Position numbers and translations under genes: made by a program. Shown piece by piece: positions 34,499 through 43,692 of a stretch of DNA of 50,197 nucleotides. The first letter of the stretch is position 1, and each line of letters starts with the position of its first letter. The DNA lies in NCBI GenBank assembly GCA_017962315.1, contig JAGCVN010000063.1, forward strand, positions 1-50,197, in the 5' to 3' direction. The stretch comes from Kiritimatiellia bacterium. GTDB lineage: Bacteria; Verrucomicrobiota; Kiritimatiellia; RFP12; UBA1067. The notes beneath the pieces are model-generated. The model saw only the letters and a program-made list of their open reading frames with translations. It was not told where the DNA came from and made no database searches.

Positions 34499-36154
34499 CT
34501 ATTCCACTCTGAACCAGTCGACAATCCTCTTTGCGCTTCCGCGAGCCTCTTCCACCGAGAGAATCCTATCTGTTGTGATTGTCACATCGCAACGCTTACG
34601 CGTCTCGTCATGTATACCCCAGGCGTGAAGCAATCCTTCATGGTTCATTTCCATGAACACGGTACATTTCTGCCCCGGTGGGCGTTTTTCGGGAAGCCCC
34701 GTCAACGTCATCTCCCCTATCTTCGAACAAATGTCAAGATCTAAATGGCGGCCGACGGACATTTCCTCGTTTTCCCAGACTTCAAATTTGACAGCCGTCT
34801 GATTATAAAACATGGTACCCGCATGGCTTTCCCCAAAACCGTTTTCCGGCACAAAAGGAACCTCCGTGTTTTTGGGGATTACATTGATTATATAGCCGAC
34901 TTTATCATCTTCCGAATCGAAGTAATGGATTCCGAAACTCTTGCTCGTCACAGGTCGAATCCTTATGAAACTGCCCTGATCGCCGCCAAGGAATAAATCG
35001 CCGAAACGCTTTTTAGCGTCGGAATCTCCACCCAGGAACAAGTCGTTGGGGTCCCCGCCATGCGCCTTGATTGTTTTTTCCGCATAAATCTGACGGGCAA
35101 AGAAAGCGGCACCGCGGGCGACGGCCTCGTGCGGCCTGAATGACTTCGGCTTGGTTCCGAATTCGCGCTCCAGAGCCACGCCAACTTGAGGCATCAAAGT
35201 TGAACCACCCACCATCAGGATTTCCATTCCCGCCGTACTAAAACCATACTCTTTCTGCCCGGCCTCTTCCAATGTCTGGCGAGTGGCAAGAATCGCATTT
35301 TGCAAAAGACCAGACGTCTTGGCGTCGAATTCGTCCCGCGTAAACTCGAACGAACAACGTCGCCCAAATTGCTCAAATGAAACCTTGACTTTCGTGGCAG
35401 ACGACAATTGGCGCTTGTACTTTTCCGCAAGGGACATCATTTCGGCAAGAAAGCCATCGTCCTTATCCGCTAGCGCCCTGTTGTATCCGGTCTCTTCGCA
35501 GAACCGTTCGATGAAATAGCGAGCTATCAACTCATCCCAATCGCGTCCGCCAAGATAGGAGTCTCCCCCCGTGGCGACAACCTTGATCTCTCGCCCGATT
35601 CGGATAATCGTTGAGTCGAACGTACCACCCCCAAGATCAAAGACAAGAACCGTCTTACCATCAAGAGATTCTTTTTCAAGGCCATACGCGAAGGCTGCGG
35701 CAGAAGGCTCGTCAATCAGCGAAAGCACATCCAACCCAGCCATCTCACCAGCGCTTCTCGTGGCCTTTCGCTCCGAATCCCCAAAGTATGCCGGACATGT
35801 AATGATGACTTTCGGCTTGTTGGCGTCGTTGCAGGGAATTCCGGCATCCTTGACGAGTTTCTTGAGAATGAGCGCGGAAACCATTTCGGGGCGAAGAGCC
35901 TTGCCGCTCTGCATGGTCTCCTCGTCCGTCCCCATCTTCCGCTTGATGGCGGAAACAACGGAATCGGGATGGACAGGGGCCTGCTCCTTCGCAGGAGAGC
36001 CGACGGTGGCGGTCTGCCCGTCGAACCAGACGACCGACGGCGTTGTCGGCTCCCCCTGGTCGTTGTCAAAAACGGCAACCTTCCCGTGTTCGTCAAACCC
36101 CGCTATGCACGAGTACGTAGTACCGAGGTCGATTCCATAGACTTTTTCGCTCAT
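34499..36154 (-). CDS. Hsp70 (DnaK-like) chaperone, second copy, lidless
   Basis: 551 residues. The ATPase domain is intact: phosphate-1 GIDLGTTYSCIAG, the connect lysine in AIKRKMG, VFDLGGGTFDSTII (phosphate-2) and LMVGGSTLMPQVG (adenosine). The substrate-binding part is beta-like and short, ending FRVE. The alpha-helical lid (about 100 residues) and the EEVD-type tail of canonical DnaK are missing, and an extra segment (HGGDPNDLFLGGDSDAKKRFG with a repeated DLFLGGD) links the domains. Closest in-window relative is the next Hsp70 upstream. ATG at 36152-36154 with AAGGAG. A specialised chaperone for this cluster rather than the housekeeping DnaK. Confidence 0.93.
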   Translation of the reverse strand: MSEKVYGIDLGTTYSCIAGFDEHGKVAVFDNDQGEPTTPSVVWFDGQTATVGSPAKEQAPVHPDSVVSAIKRKMGTDEETMQSGKALRPEMVSALILKKLVKDAGIPCNDANKPKVIITCPAYFGDSERKATRSAGEMAGLDVLSLIDEPSAAAFAYGLEKESLDGKTVLVFDLGGGTFDSTIIRIGREIKVVATGGDSYLGGRDWDELIARYFIERFCEETGYNRALADKDDGFLAEMMSLAEKYKRQLSSATKVKVSFEQFGRRCSFEFTRDEFDAKTSGLLQNAILATRQTLEEAGQKEYGFSTAGMEILMVGGSTLMPQVGVALEREFGTKPKSFRPHEAVARGAAFFARQIYAEKTIKAHGGDPNDLFLGGDSDAKKRFGDLFLGGDQGSFIRIRPVTSKSFGIHYFDSEDDKVGYIINVIPKNTEVPFVPENGFGESHAGTMFYNQTAVKFEVWENEEMSVGRHLDLDICSKIGEMTLTGLPEKRPPGQKCTVFMEMNHEGLLHAWGIHDETRKRCDVTITTDRILSVEEARGSAKRIVDWFRVE

Positions 36155-36203
36155 GGCTGTCTCCTTGCTTGGCCAATCAATGTGGCGAAGGAACAAAATG
36201 AAA

Positions 36204-36235
36204 GCGGCTGGCCTGGCATGACCATGGTCAGCCGC
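36204..36235 (-). terminator. hairpin between the two Hsp70 genes
   Basis: GCGGCTGACC and GGCCAGCCGC (minus strand) pair at 9 of 10 positions across a 12-nt loop and are followed by TTTCATTTTG. It occupies most of the 93-nt gap, the longest gap inside the cluster. It could be a partial terminator or a processing/stability hairpin that sets the ratio of the two Hsp70s. Confidence 0.4.
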
Positions 36236-36247
36236 CAGATAAATTCG

Positions 36248-37882
36248 CTACTGGATGAGAATTTTCTTCGACATCGGTTTGTCCGGTGCCTTTACTCCGA
36301 CGCCATCGCAGCGAATCTCAATCTTCTCGCCCGTTTTCTGCAGAACGCCCATCACATTGAGAACCATATCGCCGTCCACATAGTACGTCACCTCGATAGG
36401 CTCACCAGCATCCAGACCTGTCGGAAGTTGCATCTCAGCGCTCTGGATAATCTTCACGACGTCTTCGTCCATGGGTTCAATGCGCTCCTGCTCGTCTTCC
36501 TTACCCGTTTCTGGATTGGCCGCCTTGGCGTTCTCCCAACATCCGGATTCGCTTTCCGTGACACGGAACTGGATTGTTCGCTGGTCCTTGACATCGGTCT
36601 TGAAGATACGTGTATGTCTGGCAATGTCAATCCCCTGGTTCTTGAGCAGAAGATTGTAGACGACATCCTCTGTCGTACCGTCCGGCCTCCGGCATCCCGC
36701 GACGATGCCGTAGCTCTTGCTCAGGATGTCTCCACGACCTCCTCCACCTCCTACAAGGTGCAGACCTGCAAAGACGGCAGCACCCTTGGCGACACACTCA
36801 TGCGGGTCCTCCAGTCTCGGCTTCTTGCCGAATTCACGCTCCAGACATTCCGACACCTGTGGCATGAGCGATGAACCGCCAACGCACAAGAGCGTGTCAA
36901 ACTCGAAGTTCTCAACGCCTTCCTTTTTCGCCGCCTCTCCAAGCGTCGCTTTTGCGGCAACAATTGTCGATTCGAGAAGTCCTGCCGTGGCCATGTCGAA
37001 CTCCTCGCGAGTCACCTCGACCTGAGCGGACTTCCCACCCGGCGGATTGACGGAAATCTTTACGGACTTCCTTGTTGAAAGGAACTTCTTGTTCTTCTCG
37101 GCCGTAGCCATCAGGGCAGCATTGAACAGTTCATCAGCAAGAATATCGGTTTCCTCGCCAGTGGCTTCATGCCATTTGCGGACAAGCAAATCCACGAACG
37201 CGGCATCCCAATCCTTGCCGCCGAGTGTACTGTCGCCGCCTGTGACGATGACTTTTATGGGGGTGTCCTTATCTTCTGGATCGACCCGAATGATTGTCAC
37301 GTCGAAGGTGCCGCCGCCGAGATCGTAAACCATGATCGTCTGCGGTTCGTCTTCTTTGATGCCGTAGGCGTAGGCCGCAGCCGTCGGCTCGTTAAGAATC
37401 TTGAGAACATTCAGTCCGGCATGGATGCCGGCTTCCCTCGTTGCGCGATGCTCATCGGTACCGAAGTAGGCCGGACAGGTAATAATGACGTTTTTGACGG
37501 GGCTCCGGGTTTTTGCTTCGGCATCCTGCGCCAGCTTTTTGAGGATGTAGGCGCTGATTTCGATTGGGGAATAAGACTGACCGTCCGGGGTCGTGAAGGA
37601 ATATTCCGAGTTGCCCATCTCGCGCTTGATGAAGGAGACGACGCGGCCGGGCTCCTGAGAAATCATCTCCTTGGCCGTTTCGCCGACGATGATGTTTTCC
37701 GGGGATTCGAAATAGACGACAGACGGCGTTGTCGGCTGCCCGTCGATGTTGGCGAGGGTTTCCGGCTTGCCATTCTGGTCGAGCCATGCGATGGCCGAAT
37801 AGGTCGTGCCGAGGTCGATGCCGAACACTTCGTTGCCGGTTCCGGCGCGTGTTCCGCTGAGGGTGAGGTCATTGATTGGCAT
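36248..37882 (-). CDS. Hsp70 (DnaK-like) chaperone, first copy, lidless
   Basis: 544 residues. The nucleotide-binding domain carries VFGIDLGTTYSAIAW (19-33), SFIKREMG with the connect lysine, VYDLGGGTFDVTII and LLCVGGSSLMPQVSE. NEPTAAAYAYG is the classic Hsp70 signature. A Gly-rich linker (VGGGGGRGDI) replaces the hydrophobic D-V-L-L linker of DnaK, and the beta substrate-binding domain (about 395-540) stops without the helical lid. Starts MPINDLTLSG with AAGGAA upstream, 34 nt after grpE. Differences in linker suggest altered allostery, an inference to be tested. Confidence 0.95.
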   Translation of the reverse strand: MPINDLTLSGTRAGTGNEVFGIDLGTTYSAIAWLDQNGKPETLANIDGQPTTPSVVYFESPENIIVGETAKEMISQEPGRVVSFIKREMGNSEYSFTTPDGQSYSPIEISAYILKKLAQDAEAKTRSPVKNVIITCPAYFGTDEHRATREAGIHAGLNVLKILNEPTAAAYAYGIKEDEPQTIMVYDLGGGTFDVTIIRVDPEDKDTPIKVIVTGGDSTLGGKDWDAAFVDLLVRKWHEATGEETDILADELFNAALMATAEKNKKFLSTRKSVKISVNPPGGKSAQVEVTREEFDMATAGLLESTIVAAKATLGEAAKKEGVENFEFDTLLCVGGSSLMPQVSECLEREFGKKPRLEDPHECVAKGAAVFAGLHLVGGGGGRGDILSKSYGIVAGCRRPDGTTEDVVYNLLLKNQGIDIARHTRIFKTDVKDQRTIQFRVTESESGCWENAKAANPETGKEDEQERIEPMDEDVVKIIQSAEMQLPTGLDAGEPIEVTYYVDGDMVLNVMGVLQKTGEKIEIRCDGVGVKAPDKPMSKKILIQ

Positions 37883-37916
37883 TGTCAGTTCCTTGGAGGT
37901 TGGGTTGTTGTGAAAA

Positions 37917-38795
37917 TCAGGACCGGACTTCCGATTCTGAAGAGGATGGGGCTATTGGCGCAGTGCCGGACTCGGGTTCGGTTTCCGTGGTCGGTGCGGA
38001 GGCTTGGTCTGTCGGCGGGGATTCGGGCTGCTTGGACACGGCTAACGCCGGATCGAATTTGTAGAGCCGGACATGGATGGGGCGGAGCTTCATGCAGCCG
38101 CCGCGCAAATCCTTGAAGGACTCGTCCATGTCGTCGAATCCGGGCTTCGCCGTCGCCGCGACCGTTCCGTTGAGTGCCAAATCGCCAGTCGGCACGTCCG
38201 GCCGGGCGAGATGGTGGCGTCGTCCGTCGAACTTTTCGCCCACGGTCGCCTCTCGTTTCTCGACGCCACGGTTAAAGAGTGCCGCGTCAATCTGGTCGCG
38301 GATGCCTTCCAGAAGCGATGCCGCCCTGGTGGGGTCCTCCGCCACGCGGGCGACGGCGCGGTCCGCCGCGTCATAAAGGTCGATCAGCTCGCAGAAGAGT
38401 TCCTGCTCCAGCTTGCGAACCAGTCCCTTGCGGTACTTTTCCAGTTCCTTGTGCATGGAATCGGTCGTCTGGGTATAGAAGTCCGTAACGGCTTTCTGCA
38501 AGGCTGTGGCTCCATCCTGAACGGCACAGAGCCGTTCCGTCAGGTCGTCCACTTTGGATGCCAAAGCATCGATTTTCTCTTCAAGCGGAATCGCGTCCGG
38601 CACCGCCAACGGGTCGGATTCCATCGACGTTTCTCCGTCATCCTTTTCCGGGCTAGTACCATCCACTTCGTCGTTTGGTGTCGCCGCTGGTGTTTTGACC
38701 AGCCCACCGGGTTGCTCTTCCCGTTTCGTCTCTGGATTCCGAAACGGCTGGTCAGACACGTTGTTCGGGGCTTCGAATTCTTCTTGTTCGGTCAT
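37917..38795 (-). CDS. GrpE-type nucleotide exchange factor
   Basis: 292 residues. A disordered, acidic N-terminus (about 1-75) precedes a long helix (IDALASKVDDLTERLCAVQD) and the GrpE four-helix region (KYRKGLVRKLEQELFCELIDLYDAADRA), then a compact beta domain (REATVGEKFDGRRHHLARPD). The distal beta part is divergent from housekeeping GrpE and a further 60-residue tail is added. It should release ADP from the two Hsp70s encoded next. The ATG at 38793-38795 with GGAG is chosen; the longer open frame runs into the FtsK gene and has no homology. No DnaJ gene is adjacent. Confidence 0.82.
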   Translation of the reverse strand: MTEQEEFEAPNNVSDQPFRNPETKREEQPGGLVKTPAATPNDEVDGTSPEKDDGETSMESDPLAVPDAIPLEEKIDALASKVDDLTERLCAVQDGATALQKAVTDFYTQTTDSMHKELEKYRKGLVRKLEQELFCELIDLYDAADRAVARVAEDPTRAASLLEGIRDQIDAALFNRGVEKREATVGEKFDGRRHHLARPDVPTGDLALNGTVAATAKPGFDDMDESFKDLRGGCMKLRPIHVRLYKFDPALAVSKQPESPPTDQASAPTTETEPESGTAPIAPSSSESEVRS

Positions 38796-38821
38796 GGTGA
38801 CTCCAGTGCTTGTTTTCAGGG

Positions 38822-41800
38822 TTACTTCTCGGCGTAAGGCACGAATGCCTCGACAAGACCAGTCTTGCGGTCGTTGAACCACACGCGTCGCGGACCGCGT
38901 TGCTGCAAATAGGTTGAGTCGGGAATCATCGCTTTCAAGATGTCGCCTGTGACATTGAACGCAATACGCTTGAAACATGCTTCCAAGATGTTGGCTTCGC
39001 TTCCGAACCGTCCCAGTACACGTTCGCAGGTGTTTTTGACGTTCTTTGTAAAAAGAATCGTGGAGAACGGAATCGTTCCGGCACCGGTGAAGGCGGAGAG
39101 GAAAATCGAGCGGGCCGTCTCCTGAGGCGTTTGCTGGGCAGATGAGTCCCCGAATGAAAAAACCGGCTGCTGCTTGTCGCCAGGATGCAACAGTCCTGCC
39201 TTGTGGAAGTTTTCGACAAACACGACCTTCCGCGCCGCAGACGTGCTCAGAAAACGCCGGAACAGTTCCAGTAGCTCCGTTTCACTCGTTTTCATTGTTG
39301 CCCGGAGGAATTGCTGCGGGAGATTGGCCGGAAGGGAAACAGACCCCGGATTGTAATAGAGGACTGCGCAGGAAAGTGTATTGGACAAACAACGGAAAAC
39401 GGAAGCGCGAAGCCCTGACCACACATTGGCTGGCAAAAGGTCGCCGGACAGTTTTCCGACATCTTCCCCGCCGACTAGCAGATGCTCTCCTGCAAGGTTA
39501 TCGAAAGGCATGCACAGCGGCGTCGCCGCGAAATCAGGCTTGACGCCGGGGCAGAGCGCGAAGAACGATTCCTCGCAGGCAACGGCGAGCGTTTTCTTGA
39601 GTTCCGCCAGCGGAGGCGGTGACGGCAAAGACGATCCGTTGAACATCTTCCCATCGCACGGAAAACCATACGACTTGGCTGTTTCGACCATCTTCATGCG
39701 ATAGGCCGGACCATCCGGAGCATCCGGAGAGGCGAAGGGGAAATTGAACACGACATTCCCGCCGTTCAGTCCTGCCCGAGCGTTCAGGATGCATTGCTGA
39801 CGTGGAACAATGGATGCGGCGGCCTTGTTGTTGTCGGCCAGAATCCCCTCGTCTCCAGTCCCCCAAAGGGCCAGTCGCAATCCGATCTGCTGAAGGATGT
39901 CATTTGCCGAACCTTTCATCGTGGCATGGGCAGAGGCCATCGTCTGCGTCGCGATCACAAGGTGGACGCCCACGCTTCGCCCCTGCTTCACAATGGCCTT
40001 AAGACCTGCGGTGATATCCTCCCCGACATCCTCCCCGTCATGGTCGCCAAACAGCTCCTGGAATTCATCCACGATTACAATGAGACGCGGCATCTTGCCA
40101 CCCTTCTTCACGTAATCGCCAATCTTGGTGCAGCCCGACCGCTTGAACTTTTCGTTTCGCGCCGGAAACTCCACCTCCACAAGATGCCTGAACAGCTCCA
40201 AGGCGTAGCGCGGATCATTCTGAACGGAAACGACTTTGATGTGAGGCATCCAGAGCGCCCCCGTTTCATCCGAATATTTGTTGAACTCGACGCCGTTCTT
40301 GAAGTCGAAGAGGTAGAATTGGAGTTCCTCTGGTGAATAGACGTATGCGAGAGACTGAATGAGCGTGTGCAGTAACACGGATTTGCCAGACCCTGTCTGT
40401 CCACCGACCAAGGCGTGGACTGCCGTGCCACCCTCGCCGCCGGTATCCAGCTTGAACGACACAGGCCGATCTGCCGCATCCCATCCGATGACTGCGGAAA
40501 GGCCGTCCGCCGAAGAGGTCTTCCACATCGGAACGCGCTCAAAAAGATTCAAGAACGATTTGGCGGGGCGCTCCGCCCTCTTCTTTGCCACCTTGGCCAA
40601 TTCGCACATGAGTTCGCCTGCGTTTTCCGGCATTTCTGGAGTGAAAGACTCATGTTTGAGTCGTTTCAATTCAATGTCAGGACAAGGTTCGCCAAGTCGG
40701 TGCCACACGAGTCCTTTCAGGAAGCTCCGCGTCCGATCGTCCGTCGCATTGAGGGCATCATCGCACACGATGGTCAAGACCCCATGGCGCTTGCCGTTGT
40801 CAATGACCTTTCTCAACGTGGCGGCAAGCGAGGACCATGAATCAAATCCAGACAGCGAGCAAACGGCCAGAACCTTGCAGGGAAGAGGATGGCGAATATG
40901 CCTGGCGTTGTAGGAAGCCCAATCGGAAATGCCATGCTTGAAACGCTCGGTTCCAATCTTCCCCATGTATTTGTCCAAACCTTCAAGCGCGTCCTGGAGT
41001 CCATCGGTTCCAGTCACAACACGAAGCAATCCGGGGACATCTGAAAGGTCGTTCACAGGTTGAACATTCATGCCGGATTTTGACTGGTCCAACGCGATGA
41101 TTTCCAAGGCACCCTGCGGCATCGTCCAAGCCAGCCGGAGCAATATCGGCGCAATCCAATCGGGATTAGGCACCAGAATCGGCTTGTCGCCAGGAAACTC
41201 GACAAGTTCAGGAACATCAACTTCGACGCCCGGTCGGGAATGAGTGTAGAGCATCGTCCCCATGGAAATCGCCAAAGGGAAGACATGGCTGCCATTGATG
41301 TTGTCCGTCGAAAGTTCATCAAGCGGGGGTTGCGATTTTTCGATTCCGCGACGAAGAGTCTGGCATCGGCGTGACGCGTCCATACGACGAGTGAGTATCG
41401 CATGCGTCACTACCTCTTCTTTACAAAGAGAAAAGTTCCAATGCGATTCAGTCTTCCCCCCTGTAAATACTTGAGGAAAATTTTGCCCGAATTTTTCCAC
41501 GAGTTTTTTATGTAGAGATTCTAACATATACTGTATCTCTTTGCCAAGTTTATCAATCTCCTCCTGAAGCTCCATATCTTTGACGCTTTTCTCTTTAAGT
41601 ACTTTCAGCTGACCTTTTTTTGTACTTATTGCCGTCTTTGCCCGATTTACTAGTTCCAAAGCCTTCTCTTTACGAGACTTCGCATCATTGATACAGTTTT
41701 GAAGTTCGGTTTCACAATACTTAACTCTTTTCTTGACTCGTTCCGCTACGCCAGACCAAAAATATCTTTCCATAAACACTTCAGCCGATGCAACAATTTT

Positions 41801-42475
41801 GTTTGGGTCTTCGGTGAACTTTAGTTCCGCAATCTTCTCCCACTTTTCCGCAACACATTTGGCTGATTCATATACGCCCTGACATTTCAGAATTTCACCC
41901 CCAATCCGATCCATCTGTGATGTGTTCTCTGGAAGATTCACACGAGGTAAATTTTGAAGTTTTTTTAATTTGTCCAACAATCTTGTCACTTGTGTCAATA
42001 ACTCCTTTGTCTTAACTTCTACATCAAGAATGTCATCCAATTCCGACAGCGCCGCAGTGAACTCGCCCATCGCGCCCTTCAGCGGGGCATTTAGAACGGT
42101 CTGCGCTTGGTCAATTTCGTCTGGCGTTTCGGATGACGTCGAATCTTCTGGCACTTTGTCGGAATCGTCTACCGGAGGTTGTGTGTCATGAAAAGAATCT
42201 CGTTCGTCGCTCATTGGTGGTTCGTCCTTATCTGGAATCCGGTCCGGGGTGGAGTCGGGTACTTGATTCCCATCGACGCCTGAATCCGATTCAATTTGGG
42301 ACATCAGACGGAAGACCTCGGCATCGAAGTCGGCAAAAAGGGCATCCAAACCATCCAAAGCTCGTCCAAAGCTTTCGATATCGTCAGCAATATCACGTCC
42401 TTCCTTGAATGGGCACGACTCGCGGAACCGATTCAGACCTCTCACAAAAGAACTCATGTCAATGCGTTCGTTCAT
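38822..42475 (-). CDS. FtsK/SpoIIIE-family ATPase, EssC/EccC-like, multi-module
   Basis: 1,217 residues. Residues 1-380 are acidic linker and coiled coil (helices around LKKLQNLP and KEKALELVNRAKTA). Three tandem FtsK-like modules follow. The first (about 390-650) has no P-loop. The second is intact with Walker A GGQTGSGKS near 690, Walker B LIVIVDEFQEL near 795 and sensor IATQTM. The third (about 985-1200) is degenerate, with HLLVGGEDVGK in place of Walker A. That one-active-of-several layout is the plan of type VII secretion ATPases, not of chromosome translocases, and no FtsK gamma domain or 4-TM N-terminus is present. I chose the ATG at 42473-42475, 4 nt past the upstream stop; a TTG 12 codons earlier is possible. 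Confidence 0.85.
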   Translation of the reverse strand: MNERIDMSSFVRGLNRFRESCPFKEGRDIADDIESFGRALDGLDALFADFDAEVFRLMSQIESDSGVDGNQVPDSTPDRIPDKDEPPMSDERDSFHDTQPPVDDSDKVPEDSTSSETPDEIDQAQTVLNAPLKGAMGEFTAALSELDDILDVEVKTKELLTQVTRLLDKLKKLQNLPRVNLPENTSQMDRIGGEILKCQGVYESAKCVAEKWEKIAELKFTEDPNKIVASAEVFMERYFWSGVAERVKKRVKYCETELQNCINDAKSRKEKALELVNRAKTAISTKKGQLKVLKEKSVKDMELQEEIDKLGKEIQYMLESLHKKLVEKFGQNFPQVFTGGKTESHWNFSLCKEEVVTHAILTRRMDASRRCQTLRRGIEKSQPPLDELSTDNINGSHVFPLAISMGTMLYTHSRPGVEVDVPELVEFPGDKPILVPNPDWIAPILLRLAWTMPQGALEIIALDQSKSGMNVQPVNDLSDVPGLLRVVTGTDGLQDALEGLDKYMGKIGTERFKHGISDWASYNARHIRHPLPCKVLAVCSLSGFDSWSSLAATLRKVIDNGKRHGVLTIVCDDALNATDDRTRSFLKGLVWHRLGEPCPDIELKRLKHESFTPEMPENAGELMCELAKVAKKRAERPAKSFLNLFERVPMWKTSSADGLSAVIGWDAADRPVSFKLDTGGEGGTAVHALVGGQTGSGKSVLLHTLIQSLAYVYSPEELQFYLFDFKNGVEFNKYSDETGALWMPHIKVVSVQNDPRYALELFRHLVEVEFPARNEKFKRSGCTKIGDYVKKGGKMPRLIVIVDEFQELFGDHDGEDVGEDITAGLKAIVKQGRSVGVHLVIATQTMASAHATMKGSANDILQQIGLRLALWGTGDEGILADNNKAAASIVPRQQCILNARAGLNGGNVVFNFPFASPDAPDGPAYRMKMVETAKSYGFPCDGKMFNGSSLPSPPPLAELKKTLAVACEESFFALCPGVKPDFAATPLCMPFDNLAGEHLLVGGEDVGKLSGDLLPANVWSGLRASVFRCLSNTLSCAVLYYNPGSVSLPANLPQQFLRATMKTSETELLELFRRFLSTSAARKVVFVENFHKAGLLHPGDKQQPVFSFGDSSAQQTPQETARSIFLSAFTGAGTIPFSTILFTKNVKNTCERVLGRFGSEANILEACFKRIAFNVTGDILKAMIPDSTYLQQRGPRRVWFNDRKTGLVEAFVPYAEK

Positions 42476-42479
42476 CGAC

Positions 42480-43082
42480 TCACATCCCCGGTCTCCCTCT
42501 GACGTGCTCAAGCAACTTCCTCAGAGTCGCTATCTTCGCATTCCCATTACTGATGGTCCGATCCAGCTCCCTTGCCCCATCACCAGTAAGCCAAGCGTAT
42601 CTTGCAAGCAACTTGTCCAGCACCGACTGCTTGCACGCAATTCGATTCTCCCAAATTTTAATTACATTTTCCAGTTTGGCTTTTTCCGCTTCACATGACT
42701 TTAATTTGTTTTCAAGTTGCCGCCATTCACGTTCATATCGAAAAACCTGATTTTCCGCGTTTCTAACTGAATCGGTGTATTTCCCCTGCGCGGCAGATTT
42801 TACCTGATCAAGGGATTGCCTCGCTGCCTCTAGCTGCCCCTTGATAGCAGAAATCTGAGATTGGACATACGTTATTTTCGAATTGACCAGCTGCAGCGTC
42901 GTCTCGCACTTCCGCTTCTCCGCCTGGTCTTTTTCAATGGACTCACGACACTTTGCGATGATTTCCTCCAAATCCCTTTTACGTTTTTCGTAGGCTGTCT
43001 TCGCCTGCGCAATAACCTCCTGGATTTCCGAAATCTGGCTGCTGATAGCAGAGGGGTCCTTTACGATAAAAGAGTCGCTCAT
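42480..43082 (-). CDS. coiled-coil protein of the cluster
   Basis: 200 residues, almost entirely heptad-rich helix (AQAKTAYEKRKRDLEEIIAK; AENQVFRYEREWRQLENKLK) with one break near 150-170 (LARYAWLTGDGARELDR). No signal peptide or TM. The RBS GAGGGG lies 9 nt before the ATG. Its place between the WXG100-like pair and the FtsK-like ATPase is where type VII loci carry accessory or substrate-like helical proteins, so a secreted helical substrate or an adaptor are both open. Function unknown. Confidence 0.85.
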   Translation of the reverse strand: MSDSFIVKDPSAISSQISEIQEVIAQAKTAYEKRKRDLEEIIAKCRESIEKDQAEKRKCETTLQLVNSKITYVQSQISAIKGQLEAARQSLDQVKSAAQGKYTDSVRNAENQVFRYEREWRQLENKLKSCEAEKAKLENVIKIWENRIACKQSVLDKLLARYAWLTGDGARELDRTISNGNAKIATLRKLLEHVRGRPGM

Positions 43083-43095
43083 CGCCGTTCGCCCC

Positions 43096-43365
43096 TCAAT
43101 GAATTTTCTGCCCCGCCCTTGCCCAGTCGACCTGGTTCTTTAGCGCCTGCAAGACCGATTGAAGCTGCGAAAAAGCCGACTGCAGATTCGCAATGCTGTT
43201 GGCGACGTCAGCCTGCGCGCGCTGGATGGAATCGTCCCTCCAAGTCCCTGCGGCCCGGTCAATCGCCGCCTTGAGATCCGACATAACGGGCACGAGTTGC
43301 TGCCCGAACGCCTTTGCTGAAACGAGATACGCTTCGCACTGTGAAATGCTCTTTATGTTTACCAT
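43096..43365 (-). CDS. small helical WXG100-like protein 1
   Basis: 89 residues, predicted helix-turn-helix hairpin. A central Trp at residue 42 sits in AGTWRDDSIQRA, between an N-terminal helix (SAKAFGQQLVPVMSDLKAAI) and a C-terminal helix (LQSAFSQLQSVLQALKNQVD). Length and a mid-protein W-x-(G/D) turn are those of the WXG100/ESAT-6 superfamily, though D replaces G. ATG at 43363-43365, 17 nt after the next WXG100-like gene; the RBS is weak. Next to an EssC-like ATPase gene. I rate the family call as likely but not certain. Confidence 0.62.
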   Translation of the reverse strand: MVNIKSISQCEAYLVSAKAFGQQLVPVMSDLKAAIDRAAGTWRDDSIQRAQADVANSIANLQSAFSQLQSVLQALKNQVDWARAGQKIH

Positions 43366-43382
43366 AGTGTTTTCTCTTTGCC

Positions 43383-43655
43383 TCAAGATGGACGGTCGCC
43401 GGCCCACTGGCGCTTGCGGCTGATGAACGGAGTCAAGCTGTCCGAAACGACCGAAAGGGCCTTGCTGCATTCCGCAAATATCGGCTCAACCCTGGCTCGA
43501 AGTTCCATGTACTTGCTGTCTTGCCACGCACTGGCCAAAGCATCGGTCTCCGCCTGGAAACGACCGGCAAGTGCGCGAAGTTGCTCCGTAAACGACCTAC
43601 AACTACTCTCCAGAACGGCCAATTCTGATTCTTCTAATTGATGCGTATCTCTCAT
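43383..43655 (-). CDS. small helical WXG100-like protein 2
   Basis: 90 residues with the same plan as its neighbour: helix (ELAVLESSCRSFTEQLRALA), a central turn with Trp 44 in ASAWQDSKYMELRARV, and a second helix (FAECSKALSVVSDSLTPFIS). W-x-D-x-x-Y resembles the WXG100 core W-x-G-x-A-x-x-F. ATG at 43653-43655 with AAGGAG. WXG100 proteins act as secreted dimers in type VII systems, and this adjacent pair may be a heterodimer. Sequence similarity between the two is low apart from the pattern. Confidence 0.62.
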   Translation of the reverse strand: MRDTHQLEESELAVLESSCRSFTEQLRALAGRFQAETDALASAWQDSKYMELRARVEPIFAECSKALSVVSDSLTPFISRKRQWAGDRPS

Positions 43656-43692
43656 TGCTTTACTCCTTTCCGAATTCTGATGAAGTGATGCT

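Noticed and set aside
38822..42475. Chromosomal FtsK DNA translocase
   Set aside because: Lacks the 4-TM N-terminus and gamma domain and has several degenerate ATPase modules, as in EssC/EccC.
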